Origin: Candidatus Sumerlaea chitinivorans
GTDB taxonomy: Bacteria > Sumerlaeota > Sumerlaeia > Sumerlaeales > Sumerlaeaceae
NCBI GenBank assembly: GCA_003290465.1
Contig: CP030759.1
Span: forward strand, 2,864,572-2,928,571
Direction: 5' to 3'
Length of the DNA stretch: 64,000 nt
Position numbers and translations under genes: made by a program. The notes beneath the pieces are model-generated. The model ran no database searches. It was not told where the DNA came from and saw only the letters and a program-made list of their open reading frames with translations. Positions 27,062 through 40,027 of the stretch are shown here, piece by piece. The stretch's first letter is position 1; the number at the start of each line of letters is the position of its first letter.

Positions 27062-28111
27062 ATGAACAGCTTGGCGAGGAACACCATTTTTCGAATCTGG
27101 CCCCGCGTGATCCCAACGGTCTGTCTTCTTATGTTGGTCGCGATGGTGAATTTCCATGAGCTGGTGTGGGGATTACCGGCGATCGAGCCCAACTTAGGCG
27201 CGCCTGCACCGGAGCTCACGGACCTCCACTGGGTGAAGGGCCAACCGGTGAGCCTTGCAGCAAATCGTGGCACCACGGTCACTGTCGTCGAGTTCTGGGC
27301 CACGTGGTGTCCACCGTGTCGCACGAGCATTCCTCACCTGACGAACCTTCAACGGCGTTTTGGTCCGCAAGGGCTCGTCGTTGTGGGGATTTCTGACGAA
27401 GACACGTCAACTGTGGAGAGTTTCGTGGCCTCTATGGGCGAGCAGATGGACTATGCGGTTGCCACGTGTCTCTCCCCAACCACCAAACGCGCCTACATGG
27501 GGCGATATCGCGTCAGCACCATTCCCCATGCATTTGTGGTGGACCAACAGGGCCGCATCGTGTGGATAGGCAATCCCCTCAGTGGGCTGGAGAGAGCTCT
27601 CGAGCAATTGTTTGCAGGAACGTACGATCTCGAGGCCGCGAAGCGTGCCTATACAGCTGCTCGCACCATCGAAGTCTTCCGCGCGTTGCTGAATGCAGCG
27701 CAGCCTGACAGCGAGCAGATGCGCGCGGCCGAAAAGCTCGCGCATGAGATTCGAGACGCTCTTATGACCTCCGAGACTTCGTCTCAACGGTCTCTAATGC
27801 TGCTTGCTGGGTCGATTCTTACCACGCCGAAAGCCTCGCCGTCGCTGCGCGAGCTCGCAGCGCAGATCATTGACCAGCTTAAGGCGCAGAATCCTTCGGA
27901 TCCCCAGATCCAGCAACTGGTACGTTTCGCCTCCGCACGCGACAGCCGGTCCACGGTAACCCGTCCCTCAGGGCCGCGCCCGCCGTCCCCAGTGTCTCGG
28001 ATCTCGAAAGCTGTTTCCCCGGCTTCGCATCTGCGCAAAACCACGACACCGACGCTTGTTCACGGTTCGCACGGTGCTCGGCCGTCGCCTCCCCCTGTTG
28101 AACTGAAATAG
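27062..28111 (+). CDS. TlpA-like thioredoxin, membrane-anchored, copy 2
   Basis: 349 aa from the ATG at 27062, which gives a clean N-terminal membrane segment (VIPTVCLLMLVAMVNF); the open frame reaches back to 26939 but lacks a better start. The redox motif is WCPPC (Cys83, Cys86), then VVGISDE, YRVSTIPHAFVVDQQGRIVWIG. The core is very similar to the preceding protein (shared block GTTVTVVEFWATWC), so the pair arose by duplication, but the active-site dipeptide differs (PP against GP) and may set a different redox potential. The C-terminal tail is Pro/Ser-rich. Separated from copy 1 by about 240 bp. Confidence 0.85.
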   Translation: MNSLARNTIFRIWPRVIPTVCLLMLVAMVNFHELVWGLPAIEPNLGAPAPELTDLHWVKGQPVSLAANRGTTVTVVEFWATWCPPCRTSIPHLTNLQRRFGPQGLVVVGISDEDTSTVESFVASMGEQMDYAVATCLSPTTKRAYMGRYRVSTIPHAFVVDQQGRIVWIGNPLSGLERALEQLFAGTYDLEAAKRAYTAARTIEVFRALLNAAQPDSEQMRAAEKLAHEIRDALMTSETSSQRSLMLLAGSILTTPKASPSLRELAAQIIDQLKAQNPSDPQIQQLVRFASARDSRSTVTRPSGPRPPSPVSRISKAVSPASHLRKTTTPTLVHGSHGARPSPPPVELK

Positions 28112-28211
28112 GAGGAAGCTTCGGGTTCCGCTTTTTTCCTTGCCTTCTTGAGGGGGCGGCGCACAATCAGCTTCGGTTCGGTCCGAAAAACCTTTTTGGA
28201 GGAATGCTGGG

Positions 28212-29336
28212 ATGAGGCGTTCATTGTGGTTTTGCGGCGTCGTAGCAATGGCGGCAGGGGTGGCGTTCGCTCAGGAAACTCTCGTGCCAAGGATGCCCGC
28301 AGCGACCTGTGGGGGCTATAACTTCTGGGCCTATGATGGTCGCGCGCGGGTGGAGCTCGACAAGTATTGCCGCGAGCGGATCCCGCTTTCCGAAACTCAG
28401 CGCCTCCTCTGCGATCTCGTCGAATCCCAAATCCTCAGCAAGAAGGTCGCGGAATGGACGGATCTTGCCGGAGCCTCTTGCGCCCCGCTCAACCAAGAAG
28501 ATGTAGCGGTGACGTGGCTCGAGATTTGCCGTGAGAGCGGCGGCCCGCCGCATTTTGGTCATTTCGCAGGCAATGAACCCATGTATGCCTCGTCTCTCGC
28601 CCAGCTCTTCTATGCGGTCGCTGCCTATAAGAAGCTGGCAGACCAAGGAATCTCCCAAAGCAAAATCGAATCGGACATCGAAGCAATGTTGGCCGAAAAC
28701 GATTACGAGGCAGCAAACCGAGTGGTGGATTTTGTCACCGGGACGGAATCCGGCGACGAGCTCACGGGTGGCGATTTCAAGGCATTCAAACGTCAGCGCA
28801 ATGTCGTGAACCGCTATTTCCGAGATCTTGGGTTCGAGAACTTCAACGTGAACCAGAAGTTCTGGACGGATACACCTTCGCCGCGAGATCTCCAGTTGCT
28901 GGGCAAGCCGTTGTCCCAAAACTATGAGCATAGCAATCGTGTGACGGCCAACCAAGTGGCCGCGCTCGCCTATCTCATCGACCGCGAGGCGATCGTCTCG
29001 CCTCAGGCATGCCAAAAAATCAAATCCTACTGCTCGCGTCATGTGGATCAGGCAAAGATCGGTGCATTGGCCGGCATTGCAGCAGGGCTTCCCCGCGGAG
29101 CTAAGATGTGGGGTGTCAAAGGATTTACTCGCCAGAATTACAACGAGGTGGCAGTTGTGGATCTGCCAAACGGCAGCCGCTACGTGCTCGCAGTGCTGAG
29201 CCGCTATCAGCAACGCCCGAACAACTTTGCCACACAGGTGAGCCGAATCGCTGCGCATCGTGCGATGATGAAAACGGGCGACGACGAGCGCACCGAATAT
29301 GTGCCCCAGACAGCGCTGAGCGGAGCCTCACAATAA
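28212..29336 (+). CDS. Exported beta-lactamase-fold serine hydrolase homologue, site degenerate
   Basis: 374 aa with signal peptide (MRRSLWFCGVVAMAAGVAFAQ) and GGAGG 9 nt upstream of the ATG. The order of segments matches the class A beta-lactamase-like serine hydrolase family: MYASSLAQLFYAVAA, AENDYEAANRVVDFVTGTESG, RQRNVVNRYFRDLG, FNVNQKFW and a C-terminal WGVKGF strand. Relatives carry S-x-x-K in the first segment; here the residues are Ser128-Leu-Ala-Gln131, so the general base Lys is replaced by Gln. The KTG-like site reads Lys303-Gly-Phe. Catalysis is doubtful; binding of peptidoglycan or a regulatory role is possible. Confidence 0.75.
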   Translation: MRRSLWFCGVVAMAAGVAFAQETLVPRMPAATCGGYNFWAYDGRARVELDKYCRERIPLSETQRLLCDLVESQILSKKVAEWTDLAGASCAPLNQEDVAVTWLEICRESGGPPHFGHFAGNEPMYASSLAQLFYAVAAYKKLADQGISQSKIESDIEAMLAENDYEAANRVVDFVTGTESGDELTGGDFKAFKRQRNVVNRYFRDLGFENFNVNQKFWTDTPSPRDLQLLGKPLSQNYEHSNRVTANQVAALAYLIDREAIVSPQACQKIKSYCSRHVDQAKIGALAGIAAGLPRGAKMWGVKGFTRQNYNEVAVVDLPNGSRYVLAVLSRYQQRPNNFATQVSRIAAHRAMMKTGDDERTEYVPQTALSGASQ

Positions 29337-29390
29337 TTTCGCAAATTCGAACGATTGCCGAACGCCGACGAGGGGAAGGATAAAACCCCC

Positions 29391-29846
29391 ATGTTCTTAT
29401 CCCTCTTACTTGCGACCCTGCTTACCGCCACTGTAGTGTCAGCCATCGCAGCGTTTAGTTTCAATAAGCCCGTCAAGCAGATTCTGGCACGCCTCATTGC
29501 CGATCCAATCAGCGAAGCGTGGCGGCGCTACCTCCACTTTGCGCTCTTCGTTGTAGGCATTTCCACCGGGGTCCGCATTCATGATCTAGAGCGCTACATC
29601 TCTCCGCCCCCGTGGGCAAAGGACGCACAAATCCTCGAACTCACCTCCGAGCGGTGGGTGCTTGAGATTTATCGCACCATCATCGGAAGCCTTCAGGGAA
29701 TCGCATGGATGATGCTCTTTTTCTTCATTGTGGCACTGATTGCCTACGTCATCGTCCGAATCGCAAGCATGTGGCAGGCCGCCAAACTCTCTAAGACTCC
29801 GAGCGCCGAAAGTTCGTCGAGCGCAACCTCCCCTCCCCTCCAGTAA
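29391..29846 (+). CDS. Small membrane protein of unknown function
   Basis: 151 aa from the ATG at 29391 (AAGGA 10 nt upstream), preferred over a TTG at 29355. Three hydrophobic segments are visible: about residues 1-22, 45-60 and 102-126. The loop between the second and third holds about 40 soluble residues. The C-terminus is Ser/Pro-rich. It lies 54 bp after the serine hydrolase homologue in the same direction and may share its transcript. No family recognised. Confidence 0.6.
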   Translation: MFLSLLLATLLTATVVSAIAAFSFNKPVKQILARLIADPISEAWRRYLHFALFVVGISTGVRIHDLERYISPPPWAKDAQILELTSERWVLEIYRTIIGSLQGIAWMMLFFFIVALIAYVIVRIASMWQAAKLSKTPSAESSSSATSPPLQ

Positions 29847-30186
29847 GGATAGGCCTTCTGCCGGGATTCTGAGCGCGCGTAGTCTTCGCGACTAAAGCAG
29901 ACAGCGAAAAGATGGGACTCTGGTGCGCTACCACCGGGCCGGCGCGGTCGCGGGCAGCAACCTCCTGTTCCCACTCAACGCTACTATGCGCGAGCCTTTT
30001 TCCAGATGGTTTGGCAGGACCGGCATTGCAGAAGTCGACGCAACCGCCTTAGGGCAAGCCATAACCTAAGCCTTCTACGCTTAAAAACCGGGTAAGGGTA
30101 AAGTTCCGTGCGCAGCTCGAGTCCCTTATGGGAATAAGCCCAACTGTTTTCAAATAGTTGAGCTTAATAACACGCAGGCCGAGCTC
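29847..30186. other. Structured spacer, possible RNA or leader
   Basis: 340 bp without a gene, rich in short hairpins: TAGTC-TTCG-CGACTA near 29879, CTTAGG/CCTAAG at 30048-30070, CTTAT-GGG-AATAAG near 30125, and the palindrome at 30141-30160. It could be a leader or small RNA for the MFS gene. It does not match RNase P, tmRNA, SRP or 6S RNA well enough to name. Confidence 0.25.
30141..30160. promoter_or_regulatory. Near-perfect 20-bp inverted repeat before MFS gene
   Basis: CAACTGTTTTCAAATAGTTG has 9-bp arms with one mismatch and a 2-bp centre. It sits 26 bp before the MFS start. TetR- or MarR-type repressors often bind such sites before efflux genes; this is inference only. Confidence 0.35.
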
Positions 30187-31464
30187 ATGAGTCCAGACTC
30201 CGTGCCGTCAAACGACACAACGGAACAACAACGCAAGCATCACCCTCGTGCCGCATTTCAGTCGCGGGACTTTCGGCTTTTTCAAGCAGCGCGTTTCTTG
30301 TTTGTGGTGGGCTGGCAAATGCAAAGCGTCGCGATTGCGTGGCAGGTGGCCGAGGCGACCGGCCGCCCCCTCGACGTCGGTTTTGTCGGCCTGATTCAGT
30401 TCCTGCCTGCCATTGGGTTTTTTCTCGTCACTGGTCACGTGGCCGACCGCTACGATCGCCGCCGGATCGTTATGGCGTGTATGGCTGGGTTGGGACTTGC
30501 CTCGCTCTTGCTTGCAGTGCTCACCGTGAGCGGTCAGGTGCGGCTCTCATATATATTGGCGCTGACCTTCCTCATCGGTGTATGCCATGCTTTCGCAACG
30601 CCGGCGAGTCAGGCCCTTATGCCGCAGCTCGTTCCACCCGAGCATTTCCCAAATGCAGTCGCGTGGAACTCTTCCATTTGGCAAGTCGCGGCAATCACCG
30701 GCCCCGCCCTTGGCGGCTTGCTCATTCATTTCGGTGGTGGGCCACAAGTGGTTTACTTCACGGATGCTTTGATTTGCACCGTGGCGGCCCTGTTGGTTGC
30801 TCGCATCCACGCACGTTCGGTCGCGGCTAAGCAGAATTCCGCACCGACTTTGGAGACGTTGTTCGCTGGGATTCGCTACGTGTGGGAGAAGAAGGTCATT
30901 CTGGGCGCGATTACCCTCGACCTTTTTGCTGTCCTGTTGGGGGGTGCGGTGGCCCTGCTTCCTTTCTACGCGAAGGACATCTTGCACGTGGGCTCGCTTG
31001 GTTATGGTTTGCTGCGTGCCGCGCCGTCGATCGGGGCCGCCGCGATGGCGGTCATTGTGGCTCATTTACCACCGTTTCAGCGTGCCGGCCGACTGATGTT
31101 GATTGCGGTCGCGCTCTTTGGCGTCCTGACAATCGTCTTCGGACTTTCCCGAAGCTTTGGGCTGTCACTCGCTGCACTGGTGGCGCTCGGCGCGGCGGAT
31201 ATGATCAGCGTCGTCATCCGGCACACGCTCGTGCAGATTGTGACGCCCCACGAGATGCGAGGGCGCGTCAGCGCCGTGAACTCTGTGTTTATTGGCGCGT
31301 CGAACCAGCTCGGCGAATTTGAATCCGGTGTCACCGCTCAGTGGTTCGGGCTTGTGCCGTCGGTTGTGATCGGAGGGGTGGGCACGCTCCTCGTCGTCGC
31401 CGTTATCGCTGTGCTTTTTCCGGAGCTCCGAAGGTTTGGGCGCCTCGACCGAATGAAGACGTAA
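30187..31464 (+). CDS. MFS transporter (EntS-like, MFS_3)
   Basis: 425 aa with about twelve membrane segments. The A-loop GHVADRYDRRRIVMACM between TM2 and TM3 is the standard MFS motif, and the sequence RHTLVQIVTPHEMRGRVSAVNSVFIGASNQLGEFESG is typical of the EntS/MFS_3 exporter group, which includes the enterobactin exporter and multidrug efflux proteins. Soluble tails are short. It is transcribed alone after a structured spacer. Substrate unknown. Confidence 0.88.
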   Translation: MSPDSVPSNDTTEQQRKHHPRAAFQSRDFRLFQAARFLFVVGWQMQSVAIAWQVAEATGRPLDVGFVGLIQFLPAIGFFLVTGHVADRYDRRRIVMACMAGLGLASLLLAVLTVSGQVRLSYILALTFLIGVCHAFATPASQALMPQLVPPEHFPNAVAWNSSIWQVAAITGPALGGLLIHFGGGPQVVYFTDALICTVAALLVARIHARSVAAKQNSAPTLETLFAGIRYVWEKKVILGAITLDLFAVLLGGAVALLPFYAKDILHVGSLGYGLLRAAPSIGAAAMAVIVAHLPPFQRAGRLMLIAVALFGVLTIVFGLSRSFGLSLAALVALGAADMISVVIRHTLVQIVTPHEMRGRVSAVNSVFIGASNQLGEFESGVTAQWFGLVPSVVIGGVGTLLVVAVIAVLFPELRRFGRLDRMKT

Positions 31465-31733
31465 GTGGGGCGGGCACATTTCCAAGCAGATGCCAAGGAT
31501 TCGTTGCGCCCTTTCAGTGCGCTCGTAGAGCAACATCCGAAAGTTCAGTTCTTCAGCCACTTTTCCACAGGCCGGGTGGTGGGACAATCGAGGGCCGGGA
31601 ATCAGTAAATCAAGCCGTCAACAAAGTCGTGTTGGCGACAAGTGATTATAAATCAGTATTTTGCACCAAAATCGCTGGCCCGTGCAAGCCTCTCTCGCCC
31701 GCAAAGGTCTCATTTTCTTCACACCCATCCACC

Positions 31734-31770
31734 ATTTTTCCACAGGGGGGTTTTGTGTCTGTGGAAAAAT
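31734..31770. promoter_or_regulatory. Inverted repeat of DnaA-box-like sites upstream of nrdR
   Basis: ATTTTTCCACAG (31734-31745) and its exact inverse (31759-31770) are separated by 13 bp. Each arm contains TTTTCCACA, which fits the DnaA-box consensus TTWTNCACA. A third copy stands at 31561-31569. All lie in the 376-bp space before nrdR, which holds no gene. DnaA or another factor could bind here; the pattern does not resemble an NrdR box. Confidence 0.4.
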
Positions 31771-31840
31771 CGTTGACTTCAGCGTCAAGATTTCACGTCA
31801 AGTACAGTATCTTGGACTAAGGACTCGGTGAAACTCGAAG

Positions 31841-32308
31841 ATGTTGTGCCCATTCTGCGGTCATACGGAAAGTAAGGTCGTCAACTCCCGACAAAGTACA
31901 CGCGGGGACTCCATCCGGCGTCGGCGCGAGTGTCTGCAATGCGGCCATCGCTTTACCACCTTCGAGGTCATCGAGAAAGTTCCCATTATTGTGATCAAAC
32001 GCGACGGCAAGCGGGAAGCCTTTGACCGGCAGAAAGTCGCCGCAGGAATTTGGCGCGCATGCGAGAAGCGTCCCGTCACCCTCGAGCAAGTGGAACGCAT
32101 TGTCCAGTTTGTGGAGAAGTCTCTCTACAACAGCATGGAAAAAGAAGTGAGCTCGCTTAAGATTGGCGAGATGGTCCTGCGCAAGCTGCGTGAAGTTGAT
32201 GAAGTTGCGTATGTCCGCTTTGCCAGCGTCTATCGCCAATTCCGAGATGTGAGCGAGTTCAACCACGAAGTTCGGGTGCTGATGCAAAACGACTCGAACG
32301 GATCCTGA
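31841..32308 (+). CDS. nrdR: Transcriptional repressor NrdR
   Basis: 155 aa. The N-terminal zinc ribbon uses Cys3, Cys6, Cys31 and Cys34 with the basic stretch DSIRRRREC between them. The ATP-cone domain follows (VIKRDGKREAFDRQKVAAGIWRA). NrdR senses ATP/dATP and represses ribonucleotide reductase genes in the cytosol. Length and motifs are canonical. No nrd gene is adjacent. The upstream region contains DnaA-box-like repeats, which could tie it to replication. Confidence 0.97.
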   Translation: MLCPFCGHTESKVVNSRQSTRGDSIRRRRECLQCGHRFTTFEVIEKVPIIVIKRDGKREAFDRQKVAAGIWRACEKRPVTLEQVERIVQFVEKSLYNSMEKEVSSLKIGEMVLRKLREVDEVAYVRFASVYRQFRDVSEFNHEVRVLMQNDSNGS

Positions 32309-32489
32309 ATCGGTAAGAGGACTGTACGTTTTTCGCCTGTGCCTGCCACCACCGCTTCCCGGAATTTCCGTCGAAGTTGAGCATTGTCACACCTTTTTTG
32401 GGGCGACTGCGGCAAAGCTCATAGTGGAGGTGAGCACTCCAAATCAGTGGGCTTGGACCCGCGTCACAAGTTAGCTTTGCGCGCAAGCC

Positions 32490-33560
32490 TCAGAACGGAT
32501 TGAATTCCCCGCTTGGGCCGACTTTGATATCCCCAGCAATCCCCGGATAGATCATGTAGATTCGTGGAATGGTGCCTTTTTCCACGTAAACGGTGACGGG
32601 TACTGTGTCGCGCGATGTGGCTGTGTCGCGCAAAAAGTAGTAGGTATGTGTGTCCCCGAGAATATCTCGCCGGTCCTCACCGATGAATTTCAGCGTACGG
32701 TTCAGTTGCTTCTTGCGCAGCAAGACGCGGTAGTTGGCACGGAGCTCATAGTTCACGCTCCCATCTTTCTGGGTCACGGTGTGAATGCTCACTTCCCCTT
32801 CGCCGATGGGAATCCCCCGCCACGACCAACGCGAGTTCTGCTCGTATTCAATCTGGGGCCCACCTTGCGAGGCGGCTTTCAGTTTGCTGGACGACGCCGG
32901 TTTCTCCTCTTCTTCCACCGGCGGGAGAACGCCGAGGCGCTCGCCGACGATTTCCTCGTCGGTGACGATGTTTGCCGTTTCGTTAAGTTTCTTTAGCACC
33001 TGCGAGGCGATCTCGCGAAGCGTCTCGCGCACACCGATGCCCTCGGTCGCGATCGCCTCAAACTGCACGAAGCGTCTATCCGGATTAAGGCGTGCCTCAA
33101 GTTCTGCGACGGGCAGAGCATTGGGCAAATCGCGCTTGTTGTACTGGATCACACAGGGAATAGAATCCAGATCCAAGCCGTACTCGCGCAGGTTCTCGCG
33201 GAGGTTTTTCATACTATCCAGATTGTCCTGCAAGCGGTTCGACTGCGAATCCGCCACGAAGACGATGCCATCTACCCCTCGCAGGACCAGCTTGCGTGTG
33301 GCATTGTAGAAGACCTGTCCGGGGACGGTGTAGAGCTGAAACTTCGTCTTGAAGCCTTTCACCTCCCCAATGTCCAAGGGGAGAAAATCGAAGAAGAGGG
33401 TCTGGTCTTGTTCGGTCGCAAGTGACACCAGTTGTCCGCGATGTTTTTCAGGCACGTTTCCATACACGAACTGCAGGTTTGTCGTTTTACCCCCAAATCC
33501 AGGTCCGTAGTAGACAATCTTGCATGCAATTTCACGAAAAGCGTAGTTTATATTTGGCAT
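32490..33560 (-). CDS. MglA-like small GTPase with extra C-terminal domain
   Basis: 356 aa from the ATG at 33560; the frame extends to 33635 but the family starts at [18 protein letters not shown]-loop [10 protein letters not shown] (19-28), switch [15 protein letters not shown] with the MglA-type PGQ (80-82), and the base-recognition motif NKRD (near 139) are intact. MglA proteins set cell polarity and control type IV pili or gliding. They are usually about 195 aa; this one adds about 160 residues, beginning with a charged linker and ending in a beta-rich domain of no known family. It is divergent from bshC. Two prepilins elsewhere in the window suggest pili may be its target. Confidence 0.85.
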   Translation of the reverse strand: MPNINYAFREIACKIVYYGPGFGGKTTNLQFVYGNVPEKHRGQLVSLATEQDQTLFFDFLPLDIGEVKGFKTKFQLYTVPGQVFYNATRKLVLRGVDGIVFVADSQSNRLQDNLDSMKNLRENLREYGLDLDSIPCVIQYNKRDLPNALPVAELEARLNPDRRFVQFEAIATEGIGVRETLREIASQVLKKLNETANIVTDEEIVGERLGVLPPVEEEEKPASSSKLKAASQGGPQIEYEQNSRWSWRGIPIGEGEVSIHTVTQKDGSVNYELRANYRVLLRKKQLNRTLKFIGEDRRDILGDTHTYYFLRDTATSRDTVPVTVYVEKGTIPRIYMIYPGIAGDIKVGPSGEFNPF

Positions 33561-33629
33561 ATCGTGTGCCCGGTTTCTAAATAGGTTCGTTCTCTGTTTG
33601 GTCACTAAAAAGCAAGCTGACGATATCTT

Positions 33630-35552
33630 ATGCAAGAAGTGAAATCAAGTACCGACGGCGGGGCGTGGTGTATCAAGCACGAAATTTCTCTCGCAATCCC
33701 ATGGGGCCTTCCGGATCCGCTCGGGGAACAGCGCTTTGTCCGCGATTGGCTGGCGGGGGAGTCAGCTGCACGAGAGTTCTACCCACGGTTGCGTTGGGAA
33801 GAGCTTGCAGGAAGTGCGGTTGATTCACCTCCTGACAAGTCGTCCGCGACGCCGGCGAGGGCGTCCGATGTTGGTGACGAGGCGGTTGTCACATCCACCG
33901 ATCGAGGTCCGGACGGAACTGCGCCGCACCAGTGCTTATCCCCCGAGCTTCTCTCTCTGTTTCGCAACTCACGTCAGGGGCTGGATGAGGAAGCGATCCG
34001 GGAGATTCGCGAGTTCAATCTCTCTGTCGGGAACTGGGCGGGGGCGGAGCTTGCGGAATGGCTCGGCAACCCGGCAACGCGTGCAGTTGTGACCGGTCAA
34101 CAACCGTATCTTCTGCTTGCTCCCCTGTACAATCTTTGGAAAGCGGTTGGAGCAGCGGTTCTTGCGGAGAAGCTCACCGCCCTCACCGGACAGCGGGTCG
34201 TGCCCATTTTCTGGGTCGCATCTGATGACCATGATTTTGCGGAGCTACGCGATTCCTATATTGTGGATCGCGACGGGCAGCTTCGAAATCTCGGAGTGTT
34301 GCTGTCGCGTGGGGGGAAAATTCCGATTGGCTCCCCCGCCTATGAGTGGCACCTTGAGGACGTAGCGCCCTCCCTCGTTGCAGCGTTCGAGCATCAGCTA
34401 CCCGAGGGCCCAGCCCGGCGCCTTACCGTGGAGACGGTCGCGGCAAGCCTCCAGCCGCCCGCGACACTGGAGACGGTTTTCTGCCGGCTGCTGGCCACCT
34501 ATCTGGCGTCGCTGCCGATGATTTTTGTGACGCCACACATGCGCTTCCTCCGCCGAGGTCAGATAGCCCTCCTCCGGCAGGAAATCGAGCGGGGCGGCGA
34601 GCTGAATCAGTTGGTGACCGAACGTGGTCGGGCTATGGCCGCGGCCAAGTATCAACCACCCCTGCGCCGCCGCTCGTCCGACGTGAACTTCTTCTACATT
34701 TTGGATCGCGTCCGTGCGCGTGTCGTGCGCCGAGGGAAGAACTTCTCATTACTCCACCCTGAGACGGGGGCAAGGATCACAGAGATCGCGGCGCGGGACC
34801 TGCTCGAGCATTTGGAGCGGCATCCGGAGAACTTTTCACCCAACGTTGTCTTGCGACCCATTGTGCAGGACTTTGTCCTTCCGACGGTGGCGTACGTGGC
34901 GGGGCCAACGGAATTCACGTATCTGGCGCAGCTGGCGGAGGTCTATCAGGCCTTAGGCGTGACGCGGAGTTTGCCTGTCTTGCGCCCGTGTGGTGTCCTC
35001 ATGAGTGAGTTCGCCCAAACAGTCTTTCGTTCGCTTGGTGTGGATCAGGCGCTTCGCCAAAACGGGCTACAAGGGGTCATCGAAACGCTGGTGGGTCAGG
35101 ATCCCACCATCGGCCGTGTGCTTATGGAGTTGCGCAGTTTGGAGAACCATCTCCAAACGTCACTCTGCTGTCTTGATGCGAGTGCGTCGGCTCGATATCC
35201 GCACCTTGCCGTCGGCTTTGAAAAAACGCGCCGGAGTATCGTGCAAGCTTTTGAGCGGTTGCGGGAACGCATTTTCAACCAAATGGGACACGACTCGGCC
35301 CGAAAGTGTCGGAAGTTATGCCATGCTCTCACGGAGCTGACGCCAGCTGGGCAACCTCAGGAGCGGATTCTTGGCCCTTTAAGTTTTGGTTATGAAATCA
35401 CGCCGACAGATCTTGTGGCAGCCATGGCAGACGCTGTTCGAACGAACTGGCCCCGTGAGTGGCTGATGCTTGTAGAGTTGGCATCAACGACGCGTAGTGG
35501 AGTCGGGGCGGGAACGTTCGCTACCCCCTCCGCCGCCGTCCGAGACGTTTAA
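33630..35552 (+). CDS. bshC: Putative cysteine ligase BshC (bacillithiol synthesis)
   Basis: 640 aa. Family marks: [39 protein letters not shown], and [21 protein letters not shown] then [12 protein letters not shown], followed by the C-terminal coiled coil. BshC adds cysteine to GlcN-malate, the last step of bacillithiol, a low-molecular-weight thiol. The protein is about 100 residues longer than typical; the extra lies in the N-terminal part (residues about 45-95, a low-complexity segment). bshA and bshB are not in the window. The start has only a weak Shine-Dalgarno, so a later start is possible. Confidence 0.88.
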   Translation: MQEVKSSTDGGAWCIKHEISLAIPWGLPDPLGEQRFVRDWLAGESAAREFYPRLRWEELAGSAVDSPPDKSSATPARASDVGDEAVVTSTDRGPDGTAPHQCLSPELLSLFRNSRQGLDEEAIREIREFNLSVGNWAGAELAEWLGNPATRAVVTGQQPYLLLAPLYNLWKAVGAAVLAEKLTALTGQRVVPIFWVASDDHDFAELRDSYIVDRDGQLRNLGVLLSRGGKIPIGSPAYEWHLEDVAPSLVAAFEHQLPEGPARRLTVETVAASLQPPATLETVFCRLLATYLASLPMIFVTPHMRFLRRGQIALLRQEIERGGELNQLVTERGRAMAAAKYQPPLRRRSSDVNFFYILDRVRARVVRRGKNFSLLHPETGARITEIAARDLLEHLERHPENFSPNVVLRPIVQDFVLPTVAYVAGPTEFTYLAQLAEVYQALGVTRSLPVLRPCGVLMSEFAQTVFRSLGVDQALRQNGLQGVIETLVGQDPTIGRVLMELRSLENHLQTSLCCLDASASARYPHLAVGFEKTRRSIVQAFERLRERIFNQMGHDSARKCRKLCHALTELTPAGQPQERILGPLSFGYEITPTDLVAAMADAVRTNWPREWLMLVELASTTRSGVGAGTFATPSAAVRDV

Positions 35553-35567
35553 AAGAGTCGAAAATTC

Positions 35568-35598
35568 TTGGAATAAAGGTTTTGTGGTCGCGTATAGT
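35568..35598 (+). promoter_or_regulatory. Possible rpoBC promoter
   Basis: TTGGAA (35568-35573) and TATAGT (35593-35598) with a 19-bp spacer, in the 214-bp gap before rpoB. The long spacer makes this a moderate candidate only. Confidence 0.35.
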
Positions 35599-35766
35599 GG
35601 CTTTTGCTGTGCCTTTTCCAGTCCGTAGGAGACGTGTACGTTATTATCGCTCGTGCATTGTCATCAATCAATTTATTTCGCTGCACAACCGCGACTCGAT
35701 TTACCATCCCCATGCTCCGCATGACGCATATTTATGGAATGGAGTGCCCAGGAGGGAATTTGCCTA

Positions 35767-39909
<4,143 letters not shown>

Positions 39910-40027
39910 GCTCAAACCTGGTGAGAACTGGAGCCGGAACGCTCGGCAACGTCGAGCGATGCCGGAGCCACCCCGAACCACAGTGGCACAAAAACGAATC
40001 GGTTAGCCCGAGGAGATGGCAGGAAAT

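Noticed and set aside
29847-29880. Minus-strand CAGAATCCCGGC resembles the 3' end of RNase P RNA
   Set aside because: The matching 5' P4 strand (GAGGAAAGTCC) is missing in the proper orientation, and other conserved P RNA blocks are absent.
31555-31770. Chromosome origin at the DnaA-box-like cluster
   Set aside because: Only three sites, no dnaA or dnaN nearby and no clear AT-rich unwinding element with repeats; kept only as a possible regulatory site.
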